Shown here in pieces: positions 49,089 through 57,815 of a DNA stretch of 64,000 nucleotides. Below the pieces are notes generated by a model. The model was not told the DNA's origin. It searched no databases and was given only the letters and a program-made list of their open reading frames with translations. The translations under genes were made by a program, and so were the position numbers. Source of the DNA: an uncultured Oleiphilaceae bacterium (lineage in GTDB: Bacteria > Pseudomonadota > Gammaproteobacteria > Pseudomonadales > Oleiphilaceae); NCBI GenBank assembly GCA_913060665.1, contig CAJXUY010000002.1:62001-126000 (forward strand), read 5' to 3'. The stretch's first letter is position 1; every line of letters begins with the position of its first letter.

Positions 49089-51029
49089 TTAAATATTAAG
49101 GATTGTTTGCGTAACCTGATCCGCTGTTTCTATGGTCTTTGCATTAGCCTGATAATTTCGCTGGGCAATAATCAAATTAACCAATTCATCAGACAAGTCA
49201 ACATTCGACTCTTCGACAGAACTAGAGCTCAATGAACCCAAGGTTCCAGTTCCAGGAGCCCCTACAACAGGGTCACCCGAAGCAAATGTCTGAACCCATG
49301 CAGTTTCACCAGCAGGGGACAAACCTTCTTCATTATTGAAGTTTGCCAATGCGACCTGACTCAGAATTCTTGACTCTCCGTTGGTATAACGTGCAAACAT
49401 TATGCCAGCCTCATCAACATCTAACCCAACAAGCCGACCTGTGGTAAAGCCATTCTGCTGCATATCACTAACAGAAAAAGAACTACCAAACTGAGTCGTG
49501 TCTGATAAATCAATTTCAAAGTTGGAGCTCGTTGGAGGGTTAGGGATCGGCAAAGCCCCGCCATTAGAGACATTGATAGGGCCGCTGGCTCCGTTCGGGT
49601 TTCCACTAGGATCCAAAGGCGTCCAATTGGAAATCAACACTTGATCAGACAGGTTCTGATTCATAGTGCCATCTTCATTAAAAATAAGCGTATAAGAAGC
49701 TCTTGTAGGCGTAGTGCCAACAACAGGGTCTCCAATATCCTCCCCATCAATTAACATATGCATCTGCCAAGTATTTGGCTGTACTGTTGAACCACTTCCC
49801 TGTTTTACAAAGTACATCGTACCAACATGAGCATTACCCAAGCTGTCATATATCGTAGTGGAGGTCGCATGATTATAAGTACCCGCATCAGTCGGGTCGA
49901 ATTGATTATTTCTAAACGAGGAACTTGAAAACGACGCAACAAGTGTATTGGTCGCAGGAGCCAGTGTTGCCCCCTCTTCAACAATAATATCTAGAATTCC
50001 ACCGACCGTTGCGCTCGGTACAGGCACTGCATTCGCTGGGTCAAGCAATACATTAGTGGTTACACCGTCAACATTTACTGTACCAGTCCCTTGTAATGTA
50101 AAGGATAAATCCCCCCCCTGATTATGCACCAACTCTAGTCGCTCAGTCGCTAAACCAGAGTCTTGTAGAACAGCCGTTACACCACCCAAAGCAGATCCAT
50201 TAACCGCAATAGCTAAGTCACTCAATGAGGTTAGATCCGAACCTGAAAAGGTGACGCCATTAATTAGCAGCGAATCCCCAGTAGCAGGGTTAAATGTTGC
50301 GATATCAATAGTGGCCAGCGTACTCGCTGAAGCGTCAGTACCTGGAAGCGTAGAAAGAGAAGCCGCAATCGCGCCTGCAGAAGTGTTCGCAGCTGTCGTA
50401 ATAGAGTTAGACGTGCCATCAGCCAGGGTTACTGTCCATGTCTCAGAAGGAAAACCGTTAACAATACCTGCCGCTATCTCACCGGACAACCCCCCTTGAG
50501 CCAATAGTCTTGTCCCCCGCTCTTCTAGAACTGTTTCAGATGAGTCCAGGTTTAAACTAGGGTCAATCAACGTCGTGCGAACAGGTGGCAAGTTAGAGCT
50601 ATCAACTTGAATATCTGTTAACACCCCGCCAACGTTCCCATCATCATCAGCATCAAACCCCTGCAACCTCATGCCGGTGTTATTGATAACATAGCCATCC
50701 TTATCAACACCAAATTGGCCCGCTCTAGAGTACTTGGTTTCACCACCATCACTTAGCACATAAAAGCCGTTTCCACTGATCGCAAGATCAAGCCCACGAT
50801 CAGTAAAACTTACATTTCCTTGATTGAATATCTGACGTACATTTTGAACCTGAACCCCATCTCCAACAGATCCTGCCCCACCGCCTAAAAACGCGTTTGA
50901 GTATAGATCCCCAAACTCGGTTCTGGATTTTTTAAACCCTACGGTACTTGTATTGGCAATATTATTACCGGTAACTTCCAGATCCTGGGAAGACGCTCTT
51001 AATCCACTCAGTGCAACGTTAAACGGCAT
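49089..51029 (-). CDS. flgE: Flagellar hook protein FlgE with an extra domain
   Basis: 646 residues, against about 400-460 in Salmonella and Pseudomonas. The N-terminus (VALSGLRASSQDLEVTGNNIANTSTVGFKKSR) and C-terminus (EESNVDLSDELVNLIIAQRNYQANAKTIETAD) are canonical. Residues about 176-368 form an insertion with TSAGAIAASLSTLPGTDASA and VGGILDIIVEEGATLAPATN, which is similar to a segment of FlgK here. The insertion should sit on the hook surface. FlgE polymerises into the hook. Confidence 0.96.
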   Translation of the reverse strand: MPFNVALSGLRASSQDLEVTGNNIANTSTVGFKKSRTEFGDLYSNAFLGGGAGSVGDGVQVQNVRQIFNQGNVSFTDRGLDLAISGNGFYVLSDGGETKYSRAGQFGVDKDGYVINNTGMRLQGFDADDDGNVGGVLTDIQVDSSNLPPVRTTLIDPSLNLDSSETVLEERGTRLLAQGGLSGEIAAGIVNGFPSETWTVTLADGTSNSITTAANTSAGAIAASLSTLPGTDASASTLATIDIATFNPATGDSLLINGVTFSGSDLTSLSDLAIAVNGSALGGVTAVLQDSGLATERLELVHNQGGDLSFTLQGTGTVNVDGVTTNVLLDPANAVPVPSATVGGILDIIVEEGATLAPATNTLVASFSSSSFRNNQFDPTDAGTYNHATSTTIYDSLGNAHVGTMYFVKQGSGSTVQPNTWQMHMLIDGEDIGDPVVGTTPTRASYTLIFNEDGTMNQNLSDQVLISNWTPLDPSGNPNGASGPINVSNGGALPIPNPPTSSNFEIDLSDTTQFGSSFSVSDMQQNGFTTGRLVGLDVDEAGIMFARYTNGESRILSQVALANFNNEEGLSPAGETAWVQTFASGDPVVGAPGTGTLGSLSSSSVEESNVDLSDELVNLIIAQRNYQANAKTIETADQVTQTILNI

Positions 51030-51096
51030 GGAACACCTCGTACTTAGTTATAGTAAACCTGCTTTCTGTAAGCCAGGTAACATAAAAAGGGTTATC

Positions 51097-51129
51097 GCTA
51101 AAAATGGTAGTTTGACTATCATCTTTAGC
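51097..51129. repeat. Hairpin between flgD and flgE
   Basis: A 14-bp stem with one mismatch and one G-T pair (51097-51110 with 51116-51129) and a 5-base loop lies in the 117-bp flgD-flgE gap. No T-tract follows directly, so it is more likely an RNA-stability or processing element than a terminator. Confidence 0.5.
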
Positions 51130-51146
51130 AGATGTGATTGTTATGG

Positions 51147-51821
51147 TTAATTGATTTGACGTATTTCATTAAGTGGTACACCACCCATACCCGCCAAATT
51201 CAAGGTAATATCACCATTGCTAACTGAAACACTGTCAACATTTGCGCTAAGCATGGTTCCCACCTGCTCAGTTTTCCCGCTGTAGCTAGCCTCGGCTTTA
51301 ATGGTATATTGACCTGAAGGCATTTGCTCACCGGTCGTATTCTTGCCATCCCACAGGAATGACACCTGACCGGCAAATTGTTGCCCCATCTCATATTGGT
51401 TAACTAGCTCACCGGAAGCGTTTAAAACTGAAATTCGTAGGTCAGACGTACTGGCAGGCAGATCAACAACCCCTCCAATAGTCCCGGCGACAGACGTCGG
51501 GCCAGTTGAAGCACTTACCAATACCGAACGCCCCACCATTGATGACGCCTGTAACGCTTGAGTTGATTGATAACTAGAGGTAAAACCTTCTACCGTCGCC
51601 GTTAAGCCTTGCATCTCTTCTAATGAGCTAAATTGCGCTAGCTCGGCAATAAACTCGCCATTTTCCTGAGGTTCTAACGGGTTTTGATTATTGAGTTGAG
51701 CAATCATAAGCTCCATGAACTCATTTTTGCCTAGATCGTCTTTCCCTCCAGTTTCAGGTGTACTGAATGAATACTGACTCAACACGTCGTTGGTTGGCGA
51801 AACAGTATTAAAATCGCTCAT
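51147..51821 (-). CDS. flgD: Flagellar hook cap / assembly protein FlgD
   Basis: 224 residues. The N-terminal motif DLGKNEFMELMIAQLNNQNPLEPQ and the following AELAQFSSLEEMQ identify FlgD. Tudor-like and FnIII-like parts follow (VSFLWDGKNTTGEQMPSGQYTI). It caps the growing hook and is not kept in the mature structure. It lies between flgC and flgE in canonical order with a CAGGAG ribosome site. Confidence 0.96.
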   Translation of the reverse strand: MSDFNTVSPTNDVLSQYSFSTPETGGKDDLGKNEFMELMIAQLNNQNPLEPQENGEFIAELAQFSSLEEMQGLTATVEGFTSSYQSTQALQASSMVGRSVLVSASTGPTSVAGTIGGVVDLPASTSDLRISVLNASGELVNQYEMGQQFAGQVSFLWDGKNTTGEQMPSGQYTIKAEASYSGKTEQVGTMLSANVDSVSVSNGDITLNLAGMGGVPLNEIRQIN

Positions 51822-51858
51822 AACTGGCTCCTGCTATATCTAATTCGAACATGTTGAG

Positions 51859-52314
51859 TTATTGACCTAGCGTTAAAATTCGTTGCATCATTGTTTTGGC
51901 GGCATCCATCACATCTACATTCGTTTGAAAACTGCGTGATGCCGACATCATATCTGTCATTTCTTCGACCACATTCACATTGGGATACATGACATAACCA
52001 TCATCATTAGCCATCGGGTGATCAGGTTGATATCGCATATCTAAAGGCGCATCACTCTCAACAATCCCTTTAACCTCTACTCCTTGTGATCCTGGCGTAT
52101 CAGTAAACGCCATATTCGAATTAGAAGAAGGAAAACCTTTATCCATCACCGACTGCTGTATCGCCGCAAACACGGGCTTTCTGGCCCGATAAACTTCATC
52201 TGTGCTACTGCTTGCTGTGTCTGCGTTCGCAATATTACTGGCAGTGGTATTCAATCGCATAGACTGAGCCGACATCGCGGAGCCGGCTATATCAAAAATT
52301 CTATTTAGAGACAT
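51859..52314 (-). CDS. flgC: Flagellar proximal rod protein FlgC
   Basis: 151 residues with the rod-protein N-terminus (IFDIAGSAMSAQSMRLNTTASNIANADTASS) and C-terminus (VNVVEEMTDMMSASRSFQTNVDVMDAAKTMM). GGGGAGAG precedes the ATG. Its start lies two bases from the flgB stop, so the two are translationally coupled. Confidence 0.97.
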   Translation of the reverse strand: MSLNRIFDIAGSAMSAQSMRLNTTASNIANADTASSSTDEVYRARKPVFAAIQQSVMDKGFPSSNSNMAFTDTPGSQGVEVKGIVESDAPLDMRYQPDHPMANDDGYVMYPNVNVVEEMTDMMSASRSFQTNVDVMDAAKTMMQRILTLGQ

Positions 52315-52316
52315 AT

Positions 52317-52721
52317 CTACTCTCCCCTTATAGCGCTAGTAAGTCCTTTAAACTTACTATTTAAAAACTGGAAGCTCGCTTGGTAGTCCATCGCATTTTT
52401 CATATAAGCGGCCGTCTCTTGCTGCGTATCCACCGTATTGCCGTCAATAGCTGGCTGAGTAGGGTTTCGATACAATAGTGCCTCGGAAGGCTCATTTTGG
52501 GTCGAAAGGTGCTTTGAGTTAGTTTTGGCAATCGCCATCGCCCCTGAACTGCTCGACTGACTGAGACTACTGTTGAGTACAGCCTTGAAATCCAAATCCC
52601 GCGCCTTGAAACCGGGCGTATCTGCGTTAGCCAAATTATTCGCTAACACTTCAGCACGCTTGACACGAACATTCAGTGCCTGCTCATGTATGCCTAATGC
52701 ATTGTTAAATGAAATACTCAT
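52317..52721 (-). CDS. flgB: Flagellar proximal rod protein FlgB
   Basis: 134 residues, first gene of the operon. The sequence has NVRVKRAEVLANNLANADTPGFKARDLDF and the C-terminal NTVDTQQETAAYMKNAMDYQASFQFLNSKFKGL. Ribosome site GTGGAG. A perfect sigma-54 promoter lies about 105-120 bp upstream. Unlike in Pseudomonas, cheV-cheR and flgA-flgM are not adjacent; cheV is at 6 kb. Confidence 0.97.
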   Translation of the reverse strand: MSISFNNALGIHEQALNVRVKRAEVLANNLANADTPGFKARDLDFKAVLNSSLSQSSSSGAMAIAKTNSKHLSTQNEPSEALLYRNPTQPAIDGNTVDTQQETAAYMKNAMDYQASFQFLNSKFKGLTSAIRGE

Positions 52722-52824
52722 AGCTACTCCACTAAATTAAACGTGGCACCGAACAACAACAAACGGCACAACGTTTAACTAAATACGGTTAATTATGTCC
52801 GCAAAATCTAATTACAAGTAACAA

Positions 52825-52840
52825 AGCAATACCAGTGCCA
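52825..52840 (-). promoter_or_regulatory. Sigma-54 promoter of the flgB-flgL operon
   Basis: On the minus strand TGGCAC-N5-TTGCT matches the -24/-12 consensus without mismatch in the GG and GC elements and with correct spacing. This agrees with RpoN/FleQ-type control of rod and hook genes in polar-flagellated gammaproteobacteria. The rest of 52722-53038 holds no gene that I can see. Confidence 0.9.
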
Positions 52841-53038
52841 GTTATTGCTTAAACATTGTTTTTATTAGATATAAGTAAAATATGCGTGAGAAATAATAAT
52901 CGTACGGCAACCACTTACCGCAGAATGGGCAATCGTGCTCAGATTAAACACATATTGCAATCATCGGGGGTATGACAATCGTGAATAGAAATGAGGGTAA
53001 CACTAGATAAAAGTCTTACAGGGGGCAGCGAAAAGTGC

Positions 53039-53602
53039 TCAAGGCCACTGTTTAACAAACGTATTAATATCATGATTAGGAATCGCTTTAGCTTTTCCGT
53101 CCAAAGTACCCACATAAAGAAAACCGACTATTGTCTCATTATCAGCCAAACCGAGTCCTTTACGAGTTTCAGTGTTATAAGCAAGCGGCCCAGTTCTCCA
53201 CATTCCGCCAAAACCTTCTGCCTGCAGTGAAAGCAGTAAATAGCCGACACCTACGCTGGTGGCCATCACCTGTTCGATTTCAGGTATCTTAGTCGCCTCT
53301 TGGATGCTTGCAATCGCCACGATTACCATCGGTGCCCTAGCAGGCATTTTACGGAACTTTTCTTGCTGAGCCTGAGTTAGATCTGGAGATTCATGCAATG
53401 CACTCGCTACAAACAACTCCCCTAAGCGCTCAAGCCCATCACCTTCTATCACCAAATAACGCCAAGGTCTCAACAATCCATGATCAGGCGCGCGAAAGGC
53501 TGCCTGCAAAAGCGTATCTAGAAGCGCGCCATCAGGAGCTGGAAACGTAAGCTTTGCAGATGAGTTTCGTTGTAACAAAAGTTCAGTGACAGGATGCGGC
53601 AT
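53039..53602 (-). CDS. Nitroreductase family protein, YdjA-like
   Basis: 187 residues from ATG 53602 (MPHPVTELLLQRNSSAKL), with AGGT upstream; the open frame to 53677 adds an unlikely Cys/His-rich leader. The FMN-binding pattern (LLQRNSSAKL, then AAFRAPDHGLLRPWRYLVIEG and GGMWRTG) matches YdjA, the minimal nitroreductase. It likely reduces nitro- or quinone-type compounds with NAD(P)H; the natural substrate is unknown. It is divergent from the cyclase gene and reads toward the flg operon upstream region. Confidence 0.88.
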   Translation of the reverse strand: MPHPVTELLLQRNSSAKLTFPAPDGALLDTLLQAAFRAPDHGLLRPWRYLVIEGDGLERLGELFVASALHESPDLTQAQQEKFRKMPARAPMVIVAIASIQEATKIPEIEQVMATSVGVGYLLLSLQAEGFGGMWRTGPLAYNTETRKGLGLADNETIVGFLYVGTLDGKAKAIPNHDINTFVKQWP

Positions 53603-53746
53603 GGGTGACCTATTTTTATGACATGAATATGGCAATTGCATGAGTATTTTCATCAAAACTCTAGCGAAGTGTAGCAAATATCAATAAGATACCGCTAACA
53701 ATGTTAGTAACGTATTCAGTAGTTCGCTGGAAAAATTTTAACAATA

Positions 53747-55162
53747 ATGAATTCAATGACTATTACAAAAAAAACGACCCGGCAAAGCAAACCTCTAAAA
53801 CAAGTGGCAATCCCCCCTATGCCGGACTACAACGCGCGCGTATTAGCCTATTTAGCGGGCGCTGCGATCATTGTTTCAGGCATTCTCACTAATCATTTTG
53901 ATGCGAACTTAATCTGGCTACTGCCAGGCACAATGCTATGGCCACACCTGCTTTACTTTACGGTTCGATTTTTCAATAGACATCGTAACCCTATTATTCG
54001 CCATCGTCTATTGTTGGTGGATGCGCTATTAAGTGGCCCCATTGTTGTACTAATCGATTTCAGTTTAGTGCCCACTCTGCTATTTATCCTGATGCTAAAT
54101 TTCAGTTGTATCATTGTAGGCGGTATGAAAATCTGGCTATACGGGAACCTCATCTGGTTTACCAGCGTCTGTATTTCTTCACTGTATTTTGGGTTTAACA
54201 TAGCTCCACCTACCCCTATTTTAGTTAGCATTGTCTCCGGTATCAGTGTCGGTATCTATATATGTGTAACCGCCTATTATACCCACCAACAAGCACGCGC
54301 ACTTGTACACGCTAAATCACTTATTCAACATCAGAGAGAGCAGTCAATCACGCTATCTCACAAACTAGCCAAATACCTTTCACCTCAGGTATGGCAATCT
54401 ATTTTTACAGGTGAGCGAGATGTTCGGCTGGAAACCCAGCGTAAAAAGCTAGCCGTATTCTTTTCAGATATTAAAGGATTTACTGAACTTTCGGAGGAGA
54501 TGGAACCTGAAAGTCTGACAGAGCTCCTAAATACTTATTTTAACGCCATGTCTCAGATAGCATTAAAATATGGCGGCACCATCGATAAGTTTGTTGGTGA
54601 CAGTATCATGATATTCTTTGGTGATCCGACTAGCCGAGGCCCAAAAGAGGACACCCTGGCCTGTGTGGCAATGGGGATAGACATGCGAAAGCGTATGAAA
54701 GTACTGCGGCAAAAATGGCAAAGCCAGGGTATTCGAACACCGCTTGAGATCAGGATGGGAATCAGCACGGGCTATTGCACCGTCGGAAATTTTGGCGCTG
54801 AAAACCGAATGGACTATACCATTATAGGCAAAGAAGTTAACTTAGCAAGCCGGCTAGAGACGCTGGCTGAGCCGGGCGAAATCCTCGTTTCGTATGAGAC
54901 ATTCTCCCTTGTTAAAGATATGGTCATGTGTCGAGATAAAGGCGAAATTACGGTTAAGGGCTTCTCTCGCTCAGTCCCTATATATGAAGTCGTGGACTTC
55001 CGAAGGGAAATAGGTGAAAACCAAAGCTTTATGGAACACGAAACAACAGGCTTCGCGATGTACCTTGATACAGGCAAGATCGGTATTAGCGAAAAAGACC
55101 AGATTGTACGCGCGCTTGAATCCGCAGCACAAAAACTGAAAGACTCTGAGGATGTTGAATAA
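53747..55162 (+). CDS. MASE2-anchored class III adenylate cyclase
   Basis: 471 residues. The N-terminal half (about 30-180) is a MASE2 membrane domain with five to six helices, followed by a helical linker and the class III catalytic domain (about 232-400). Metal-binding D241 (FFSDIKGF) and D285 (KFVGDSIMIFFGD) and the N-x3-R transition-state motif (NLASRL) are intact. It is therefore probably an active homodimeric cyclase making cAMP, like CyaB-type enzymes of pseudomonads. A hairpin overlaps its stop codon. It converges with queF. Confidence 0.92.
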   Translation: MNSMTITKKTTRQSKPLKQVAIPPMPDYNARVLAYLAGAAIIVSGILTNHFDANLIWLLPGTMLWPHLLYFTVRFFNRHRNPIIRHRLLLVDALLSGPIVVLIDFSLVPTLLFILMLNFSCIIVGGMKIWLYGNLIWFTSVCISSLYFGFNIAPPTPILVSIVSGISVGIYICVTAYYTHQQARALVHAKSLIQHQREQSITLSHKLAKYLSPQVWQSIFTGERDVRLETQRKKLAVFFSDIKGFTELSEEMEPESLTELLNTYFNAMSQIALKYGGTIDKFVGDSIMIFFGDPTSRGPKEDTLACVAMGIDMRKRMKVLRQKWQSQGIRTPLEIRMGISTGYCTVGNFGAENRMDYTIIGKEVNLASRLETLAEPGEILVSYETFSLVKDMVMCRDKGEITVKGFSRSVPIYEVVDFRREIGENQSFMEHETTGFAMYLDTGKIGISEKDQIVRALESAAQKLKDSEDVE

Positions 55163-55173
55163 GCATCCTCTTT
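55148..55173 (+). terminator. Terminator overlapping the cyclase stop codon
   Basis: GAGGATG (55148-55154) pairs with CATCCTC (55164-55170) and is followed by TTT. The short 7-bp stem includes the last codons of the cyclase gene. Confidence 0.5.
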
Positions 55174-55190
55174 CCTGTTACTGCAGGCTC

Positions 55191-56015
55191 TTACTGACGA
55201 CTCAGTCTAATATTTCCTGAATAGTTCGACTCTGTGCTTCTCAGAGGGTTGATATCCAACCCTCCACGACGCGTGTAACGTGCATACACCGTTAATTTTT
55301 CTGGAGCACATTTATCCATAATATCAATAAAAATTCGTTCTACGCACTGCTCGTGAAAATCCTGATGATTACGGTACGAGACAATATAACGCAGTAAACC
55401 TTCCTGATCTATCACATCACCAGAGTAATCGATTAGCACTGAAGCCCAGTCAGGCTGTCCTGTAACGGGACAGTTTGTTTTTAGCAGGTGTGATACGAGC
55501 TGCTGCTCAACAAGCACTCCTTTAGCCGCAGTCAACGTGCTTGTATCGACCTCATAGCTGAATTCACTCACATCCAGCAGATCAATGAGCTGCCGGTCCT
55601 CATTTCCGGAGTGTATAGCCCCCGCCTGATCAAGAGCGATAATCTTGACGCCAACATCACTCTTGGCCGCTAAACTTAAATCCTTTATCAACACATCTTC
55701 AAGATGGCGTTTTGATTCAAACACTGATTGATTGAGCGAATTCAAATAAAGTTTAAATGACTTTGACTCTATAATGTTGACCGAATCACAAGGGAAACTA
55801 AATTCAACAATAGCCACCTGCGGCTTACCTGAAGGGCTTAACCAAGATAGTTCATAACTATTCCAGATATCCACACCTTTAAACGGTAGGTTTGAAGAGT
55901 CAACTCCCAGTTCATCACGCTTAGACTTACGTGGCAACGGATAGAGCAGCCCCGGAGCGTACCGATCGACATAGGCCGTACTTTGACCCAATAATGTTTT
56001 ACTTAAATCGACCAT
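55191..56015 (-). CDS. queF: NADPH-dependent 7-cyano-7-deazaguanine reductase QueF, bimodular type
   Basis: 274 residues, the long two-module (YqcD/E. coli) type. The C-terminal tunnelling-fold module has the catalytic Cys and Asp in TNCPVTGQPDWASVLIDY and the substrate glutamate region YRNHQDFHEQCVERIF. The N-terminal module contains the QueF motif ESKSFKLYLNSLNQ. It reduces preQ0 to preQ1, feeding Tgt and QueA (35-37 kb). It is the last gene after yadGH-like genes on the minus strand, 33 bp from the permease. Confidence 0.96.
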   Translation of the reverse strand: MVDLSKTLLGQSTAYVDRYAPGLLYPLPRKSKRDELGVDSSNLPFKGVDIWNSYELSWLSPSGKPQVAIVEFSFPCDSVNIIESKSFKLYLNSLNQSVFESKRHLEDVLIKDLSLAAKSDVGVKIIALDQAGAIHSGNEDRQLIDLLDVSEFSYEVDTSTLTAAKGVLVEQQLVSHLLKTNCPVTGQPDWASVLIDYSGDVIDQEGLLRYIVSYRNHQDFHEQCVERIFIDIMDKCAPEKLTVYARYTRRGGLDINPLRSTESNYSGNIRLSRQ

Positions 56016-56048
56016 AATATAATTCCACGATTGAGCTACAAACAGGGA

Positions 56049-56822
56049 TTAACTACGAATACCTTTGCCTTTATTTAAAAGGTGTAGAGAGTAGCCAAAT
56101 AGCAGGACAGTAAATCCAATAATCATCGTAAATGCAAAACCTACATCGATATCAGTCACGCCCAAAATACCGTAACGAAACGTATTGACCATATATAAAA
56201 TGGGGTTAACTTTTGACACCGTCTGCCAAAATTCTGGCAACATAGAGATTGAGTAGAATACCCCTCCCAAATAAGTCAAAGGCGTCAAAATAAACGTAGG
56301 CACAATAGAGATGTCGTCAAATTTGGTGGCAAACATCGCATTAATGAACCCACCTAACGAAAACAAAATAGCAGTTAACAACACCACTGCTACCATGACT
56401 AACGCATTATGCACCTGAAGATCAGTAAACCCTAACGACAAAGCAGTCACAATCGCACCAACCGCTAAGCCTCTGGTAACACCTCCCGCTACATACCCGG
56501 TTAGAATTACCCAGTTAGGAACAGGTGATACGACCAACTCTTCAATGCTTTTTTGAAACTTCATACCAAAGAAAGAGGATACGACATTGGAGTATGAATT
56601 AGTAATCACCGACATCATGATCAACCCTGGCACAATAAAGTCCATATAACGGTGGCCATCCATCTCGCCAATTCTGGGGCCAATCAGGTTTCCAAATACC
56701 ACAAAATACAATGCCATGGTAATAGCGGGTGGTAGTAGAGTTTGCACCCAAATACGCATAAACCGTCTGATTTCCCTCACAACGATTGTTTGAAAAGCAA
56801 TCAGAGTTCGATAAGGCCCCAT
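56049..56822 (-). CDS. yadH: ABC-2 type exporter permease, YadH-like
   Basis: 257 residues with six predicted membrane helices. Typical ABC-2 membrane-domain sequences are visible: FVVFGNLIGPRIG, YMDFIVPGLIMMSVITNSYSNV and the conserved ILTPLTYLGGVFYSISMLP. Its ATG abuts the end of the ATPase gene, so the pair forms one transporter. YadGH substrates are not established. The pair precedes queF on the same strand. Confidence 0.93.
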   Translation of the reverse strand: MGPYRTLIAFQTIVVREIRRFMRIWVQTLLPPAITMALYFVVFGNLIGPRIGEMDGHRYMDFIVPGLIMMSVITNSYSNVVSSFFGMKFQKSIEELVVSPVPNWVILTGYVAGGVTRGLAVGAIVTALSLGFTDLQVHNALVMVAVVLLTAILFSLGGFINAMFATKFDDISIVPTFILTPLTYLGGVFYSISMLPEFWQTVSKVNPILYMVNTFRYGILGVTDIDVGFAFTMIIGFTVLLFGYSLHLLNKGKGIRS

Positions 56823-57743
56823 CTATTTCCCCTCCTCAACCATACGCACAAAGAGCTCTTCAAGCCTATTCGCCCGAGCCCGAATGCTGACAACATCGAT
56901 ACCTGATTGACTCAATATTGAAAACAACATATTGATGCTTTGCCCCTGGGGTATATCAACTTCGAGACCCCCTTCACGGTTAACTCTACTCACAAAGCCT
57001 GGGAGTAAAGGTGGCGATATTAGTGGCTGAGCAAGGTCCAACACAAATGTCTCTGAATGAAGGTTGCTTAGCAACTCCTTTTTACTGGTATTCGCTAAAA
57101 TACTTCCTTGATCAATAATGGCAATATTTCGACAAAGAGATTCAGCCTCTTCGAGGTAATGAGTAGTCAATATGATGGTAGTACCTTGCTGCTCGTTGAG
57201 CTCTTTCATGAACTCCCACATTGATCGACGAAGTTCAATATCGACCCCTGCAGTCGGCTCATCGAGTAACAGGATTCTAGGTTCATGTACAAGGGCTCTT
57301 GCAATCATCAACCTTCGCTTCATTCCACCCGATAGCAACCTGGACGCAACATCACGCTTATCCCAAAGCCTTAGTTTTTTTAGGTACTTTTCTGCGCTGC
57401 GCTTTGCTTCATCAGCAGGAATGCCATAGTAACCCGCTTGCGTAACGACAATATCGAAGACTTTTTCAAACTGGTTAAAATTAAACTCTTGTGGCACGAC
57501 ACCCAGCTGCATTTTCGCTTTGACAATATCCGTATCGATATCATAATCAAATATCTTCACACAACCCGACGTCTTTCCCACTAATGATGAAACAATCCCC
57601 AAAGTTGTAGACTTACCCGCTCCGTTGGGACCAAGTAGTGCGAAAAAATCTCCCTGCTCCACATCTAGTGAAATGTCTTTTAGCGCTTCATGACCATTAC
57701 TGTAGACTTTCCGTAGTCCCTGGATACTCAATGCATTATTCAT
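56823..57743 (-). CDS. yadG: ABC transporter ATP-binding protein, YadG-like
   Basis: 306 residues. Nucleotide-binding motifs: Walker A GPNGAGKST, signature LSGGMKRR, Walker B ILLLDEPTAGVD and the H-loop TTHYLEEAE. The C-terminal extension (about 225-305) is typical of drug/polysaccharide-type ABC-2 ATPases. It pairs with the adjacent YadH-like permease, whose start codon follows directly after its stop. Confidence 0.95.
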   Translation of the reverse strand: MNNALSIQGLRKVYSNGHEALKDISLDVEQGDFFALLGPNGAGKSTTLGIVSSLVGKTSGCVKIFDYDIDTDIVKAKMQLGVVPQEFNFNQFEKVFDIVVTQAGYYGIPADEAKRSAEKYLKKLRLWDKRDVASRLLSGGMKRRLMIARALVHEPRILLLDEPTAGVDIELRRSMWEFMKELNEQQGTTIILTTHYLEEAESLCRNIAIIDQGSILANTSKKELLSNLHSETFVLDLAQPLISPPLLPGFVSRVNREGGLEVDIPQGQSINMLFSILSQSGIDVVSIRARANRLEELFVRMVEEGK

Positions 57744-57815
57744 AGTGAACTTTTTAATGATGGCAAGAGGAGACTAATGTTGGGTCAAAATTACAAAATT
57801 CAACCGCATGAACAA

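Noticed and set aside
52742-52757. TGGCAC on the plus strand just upstream of flgB
   Set aside because: It is on the wrong strand for flgB and has no TTGC at the required spacing.
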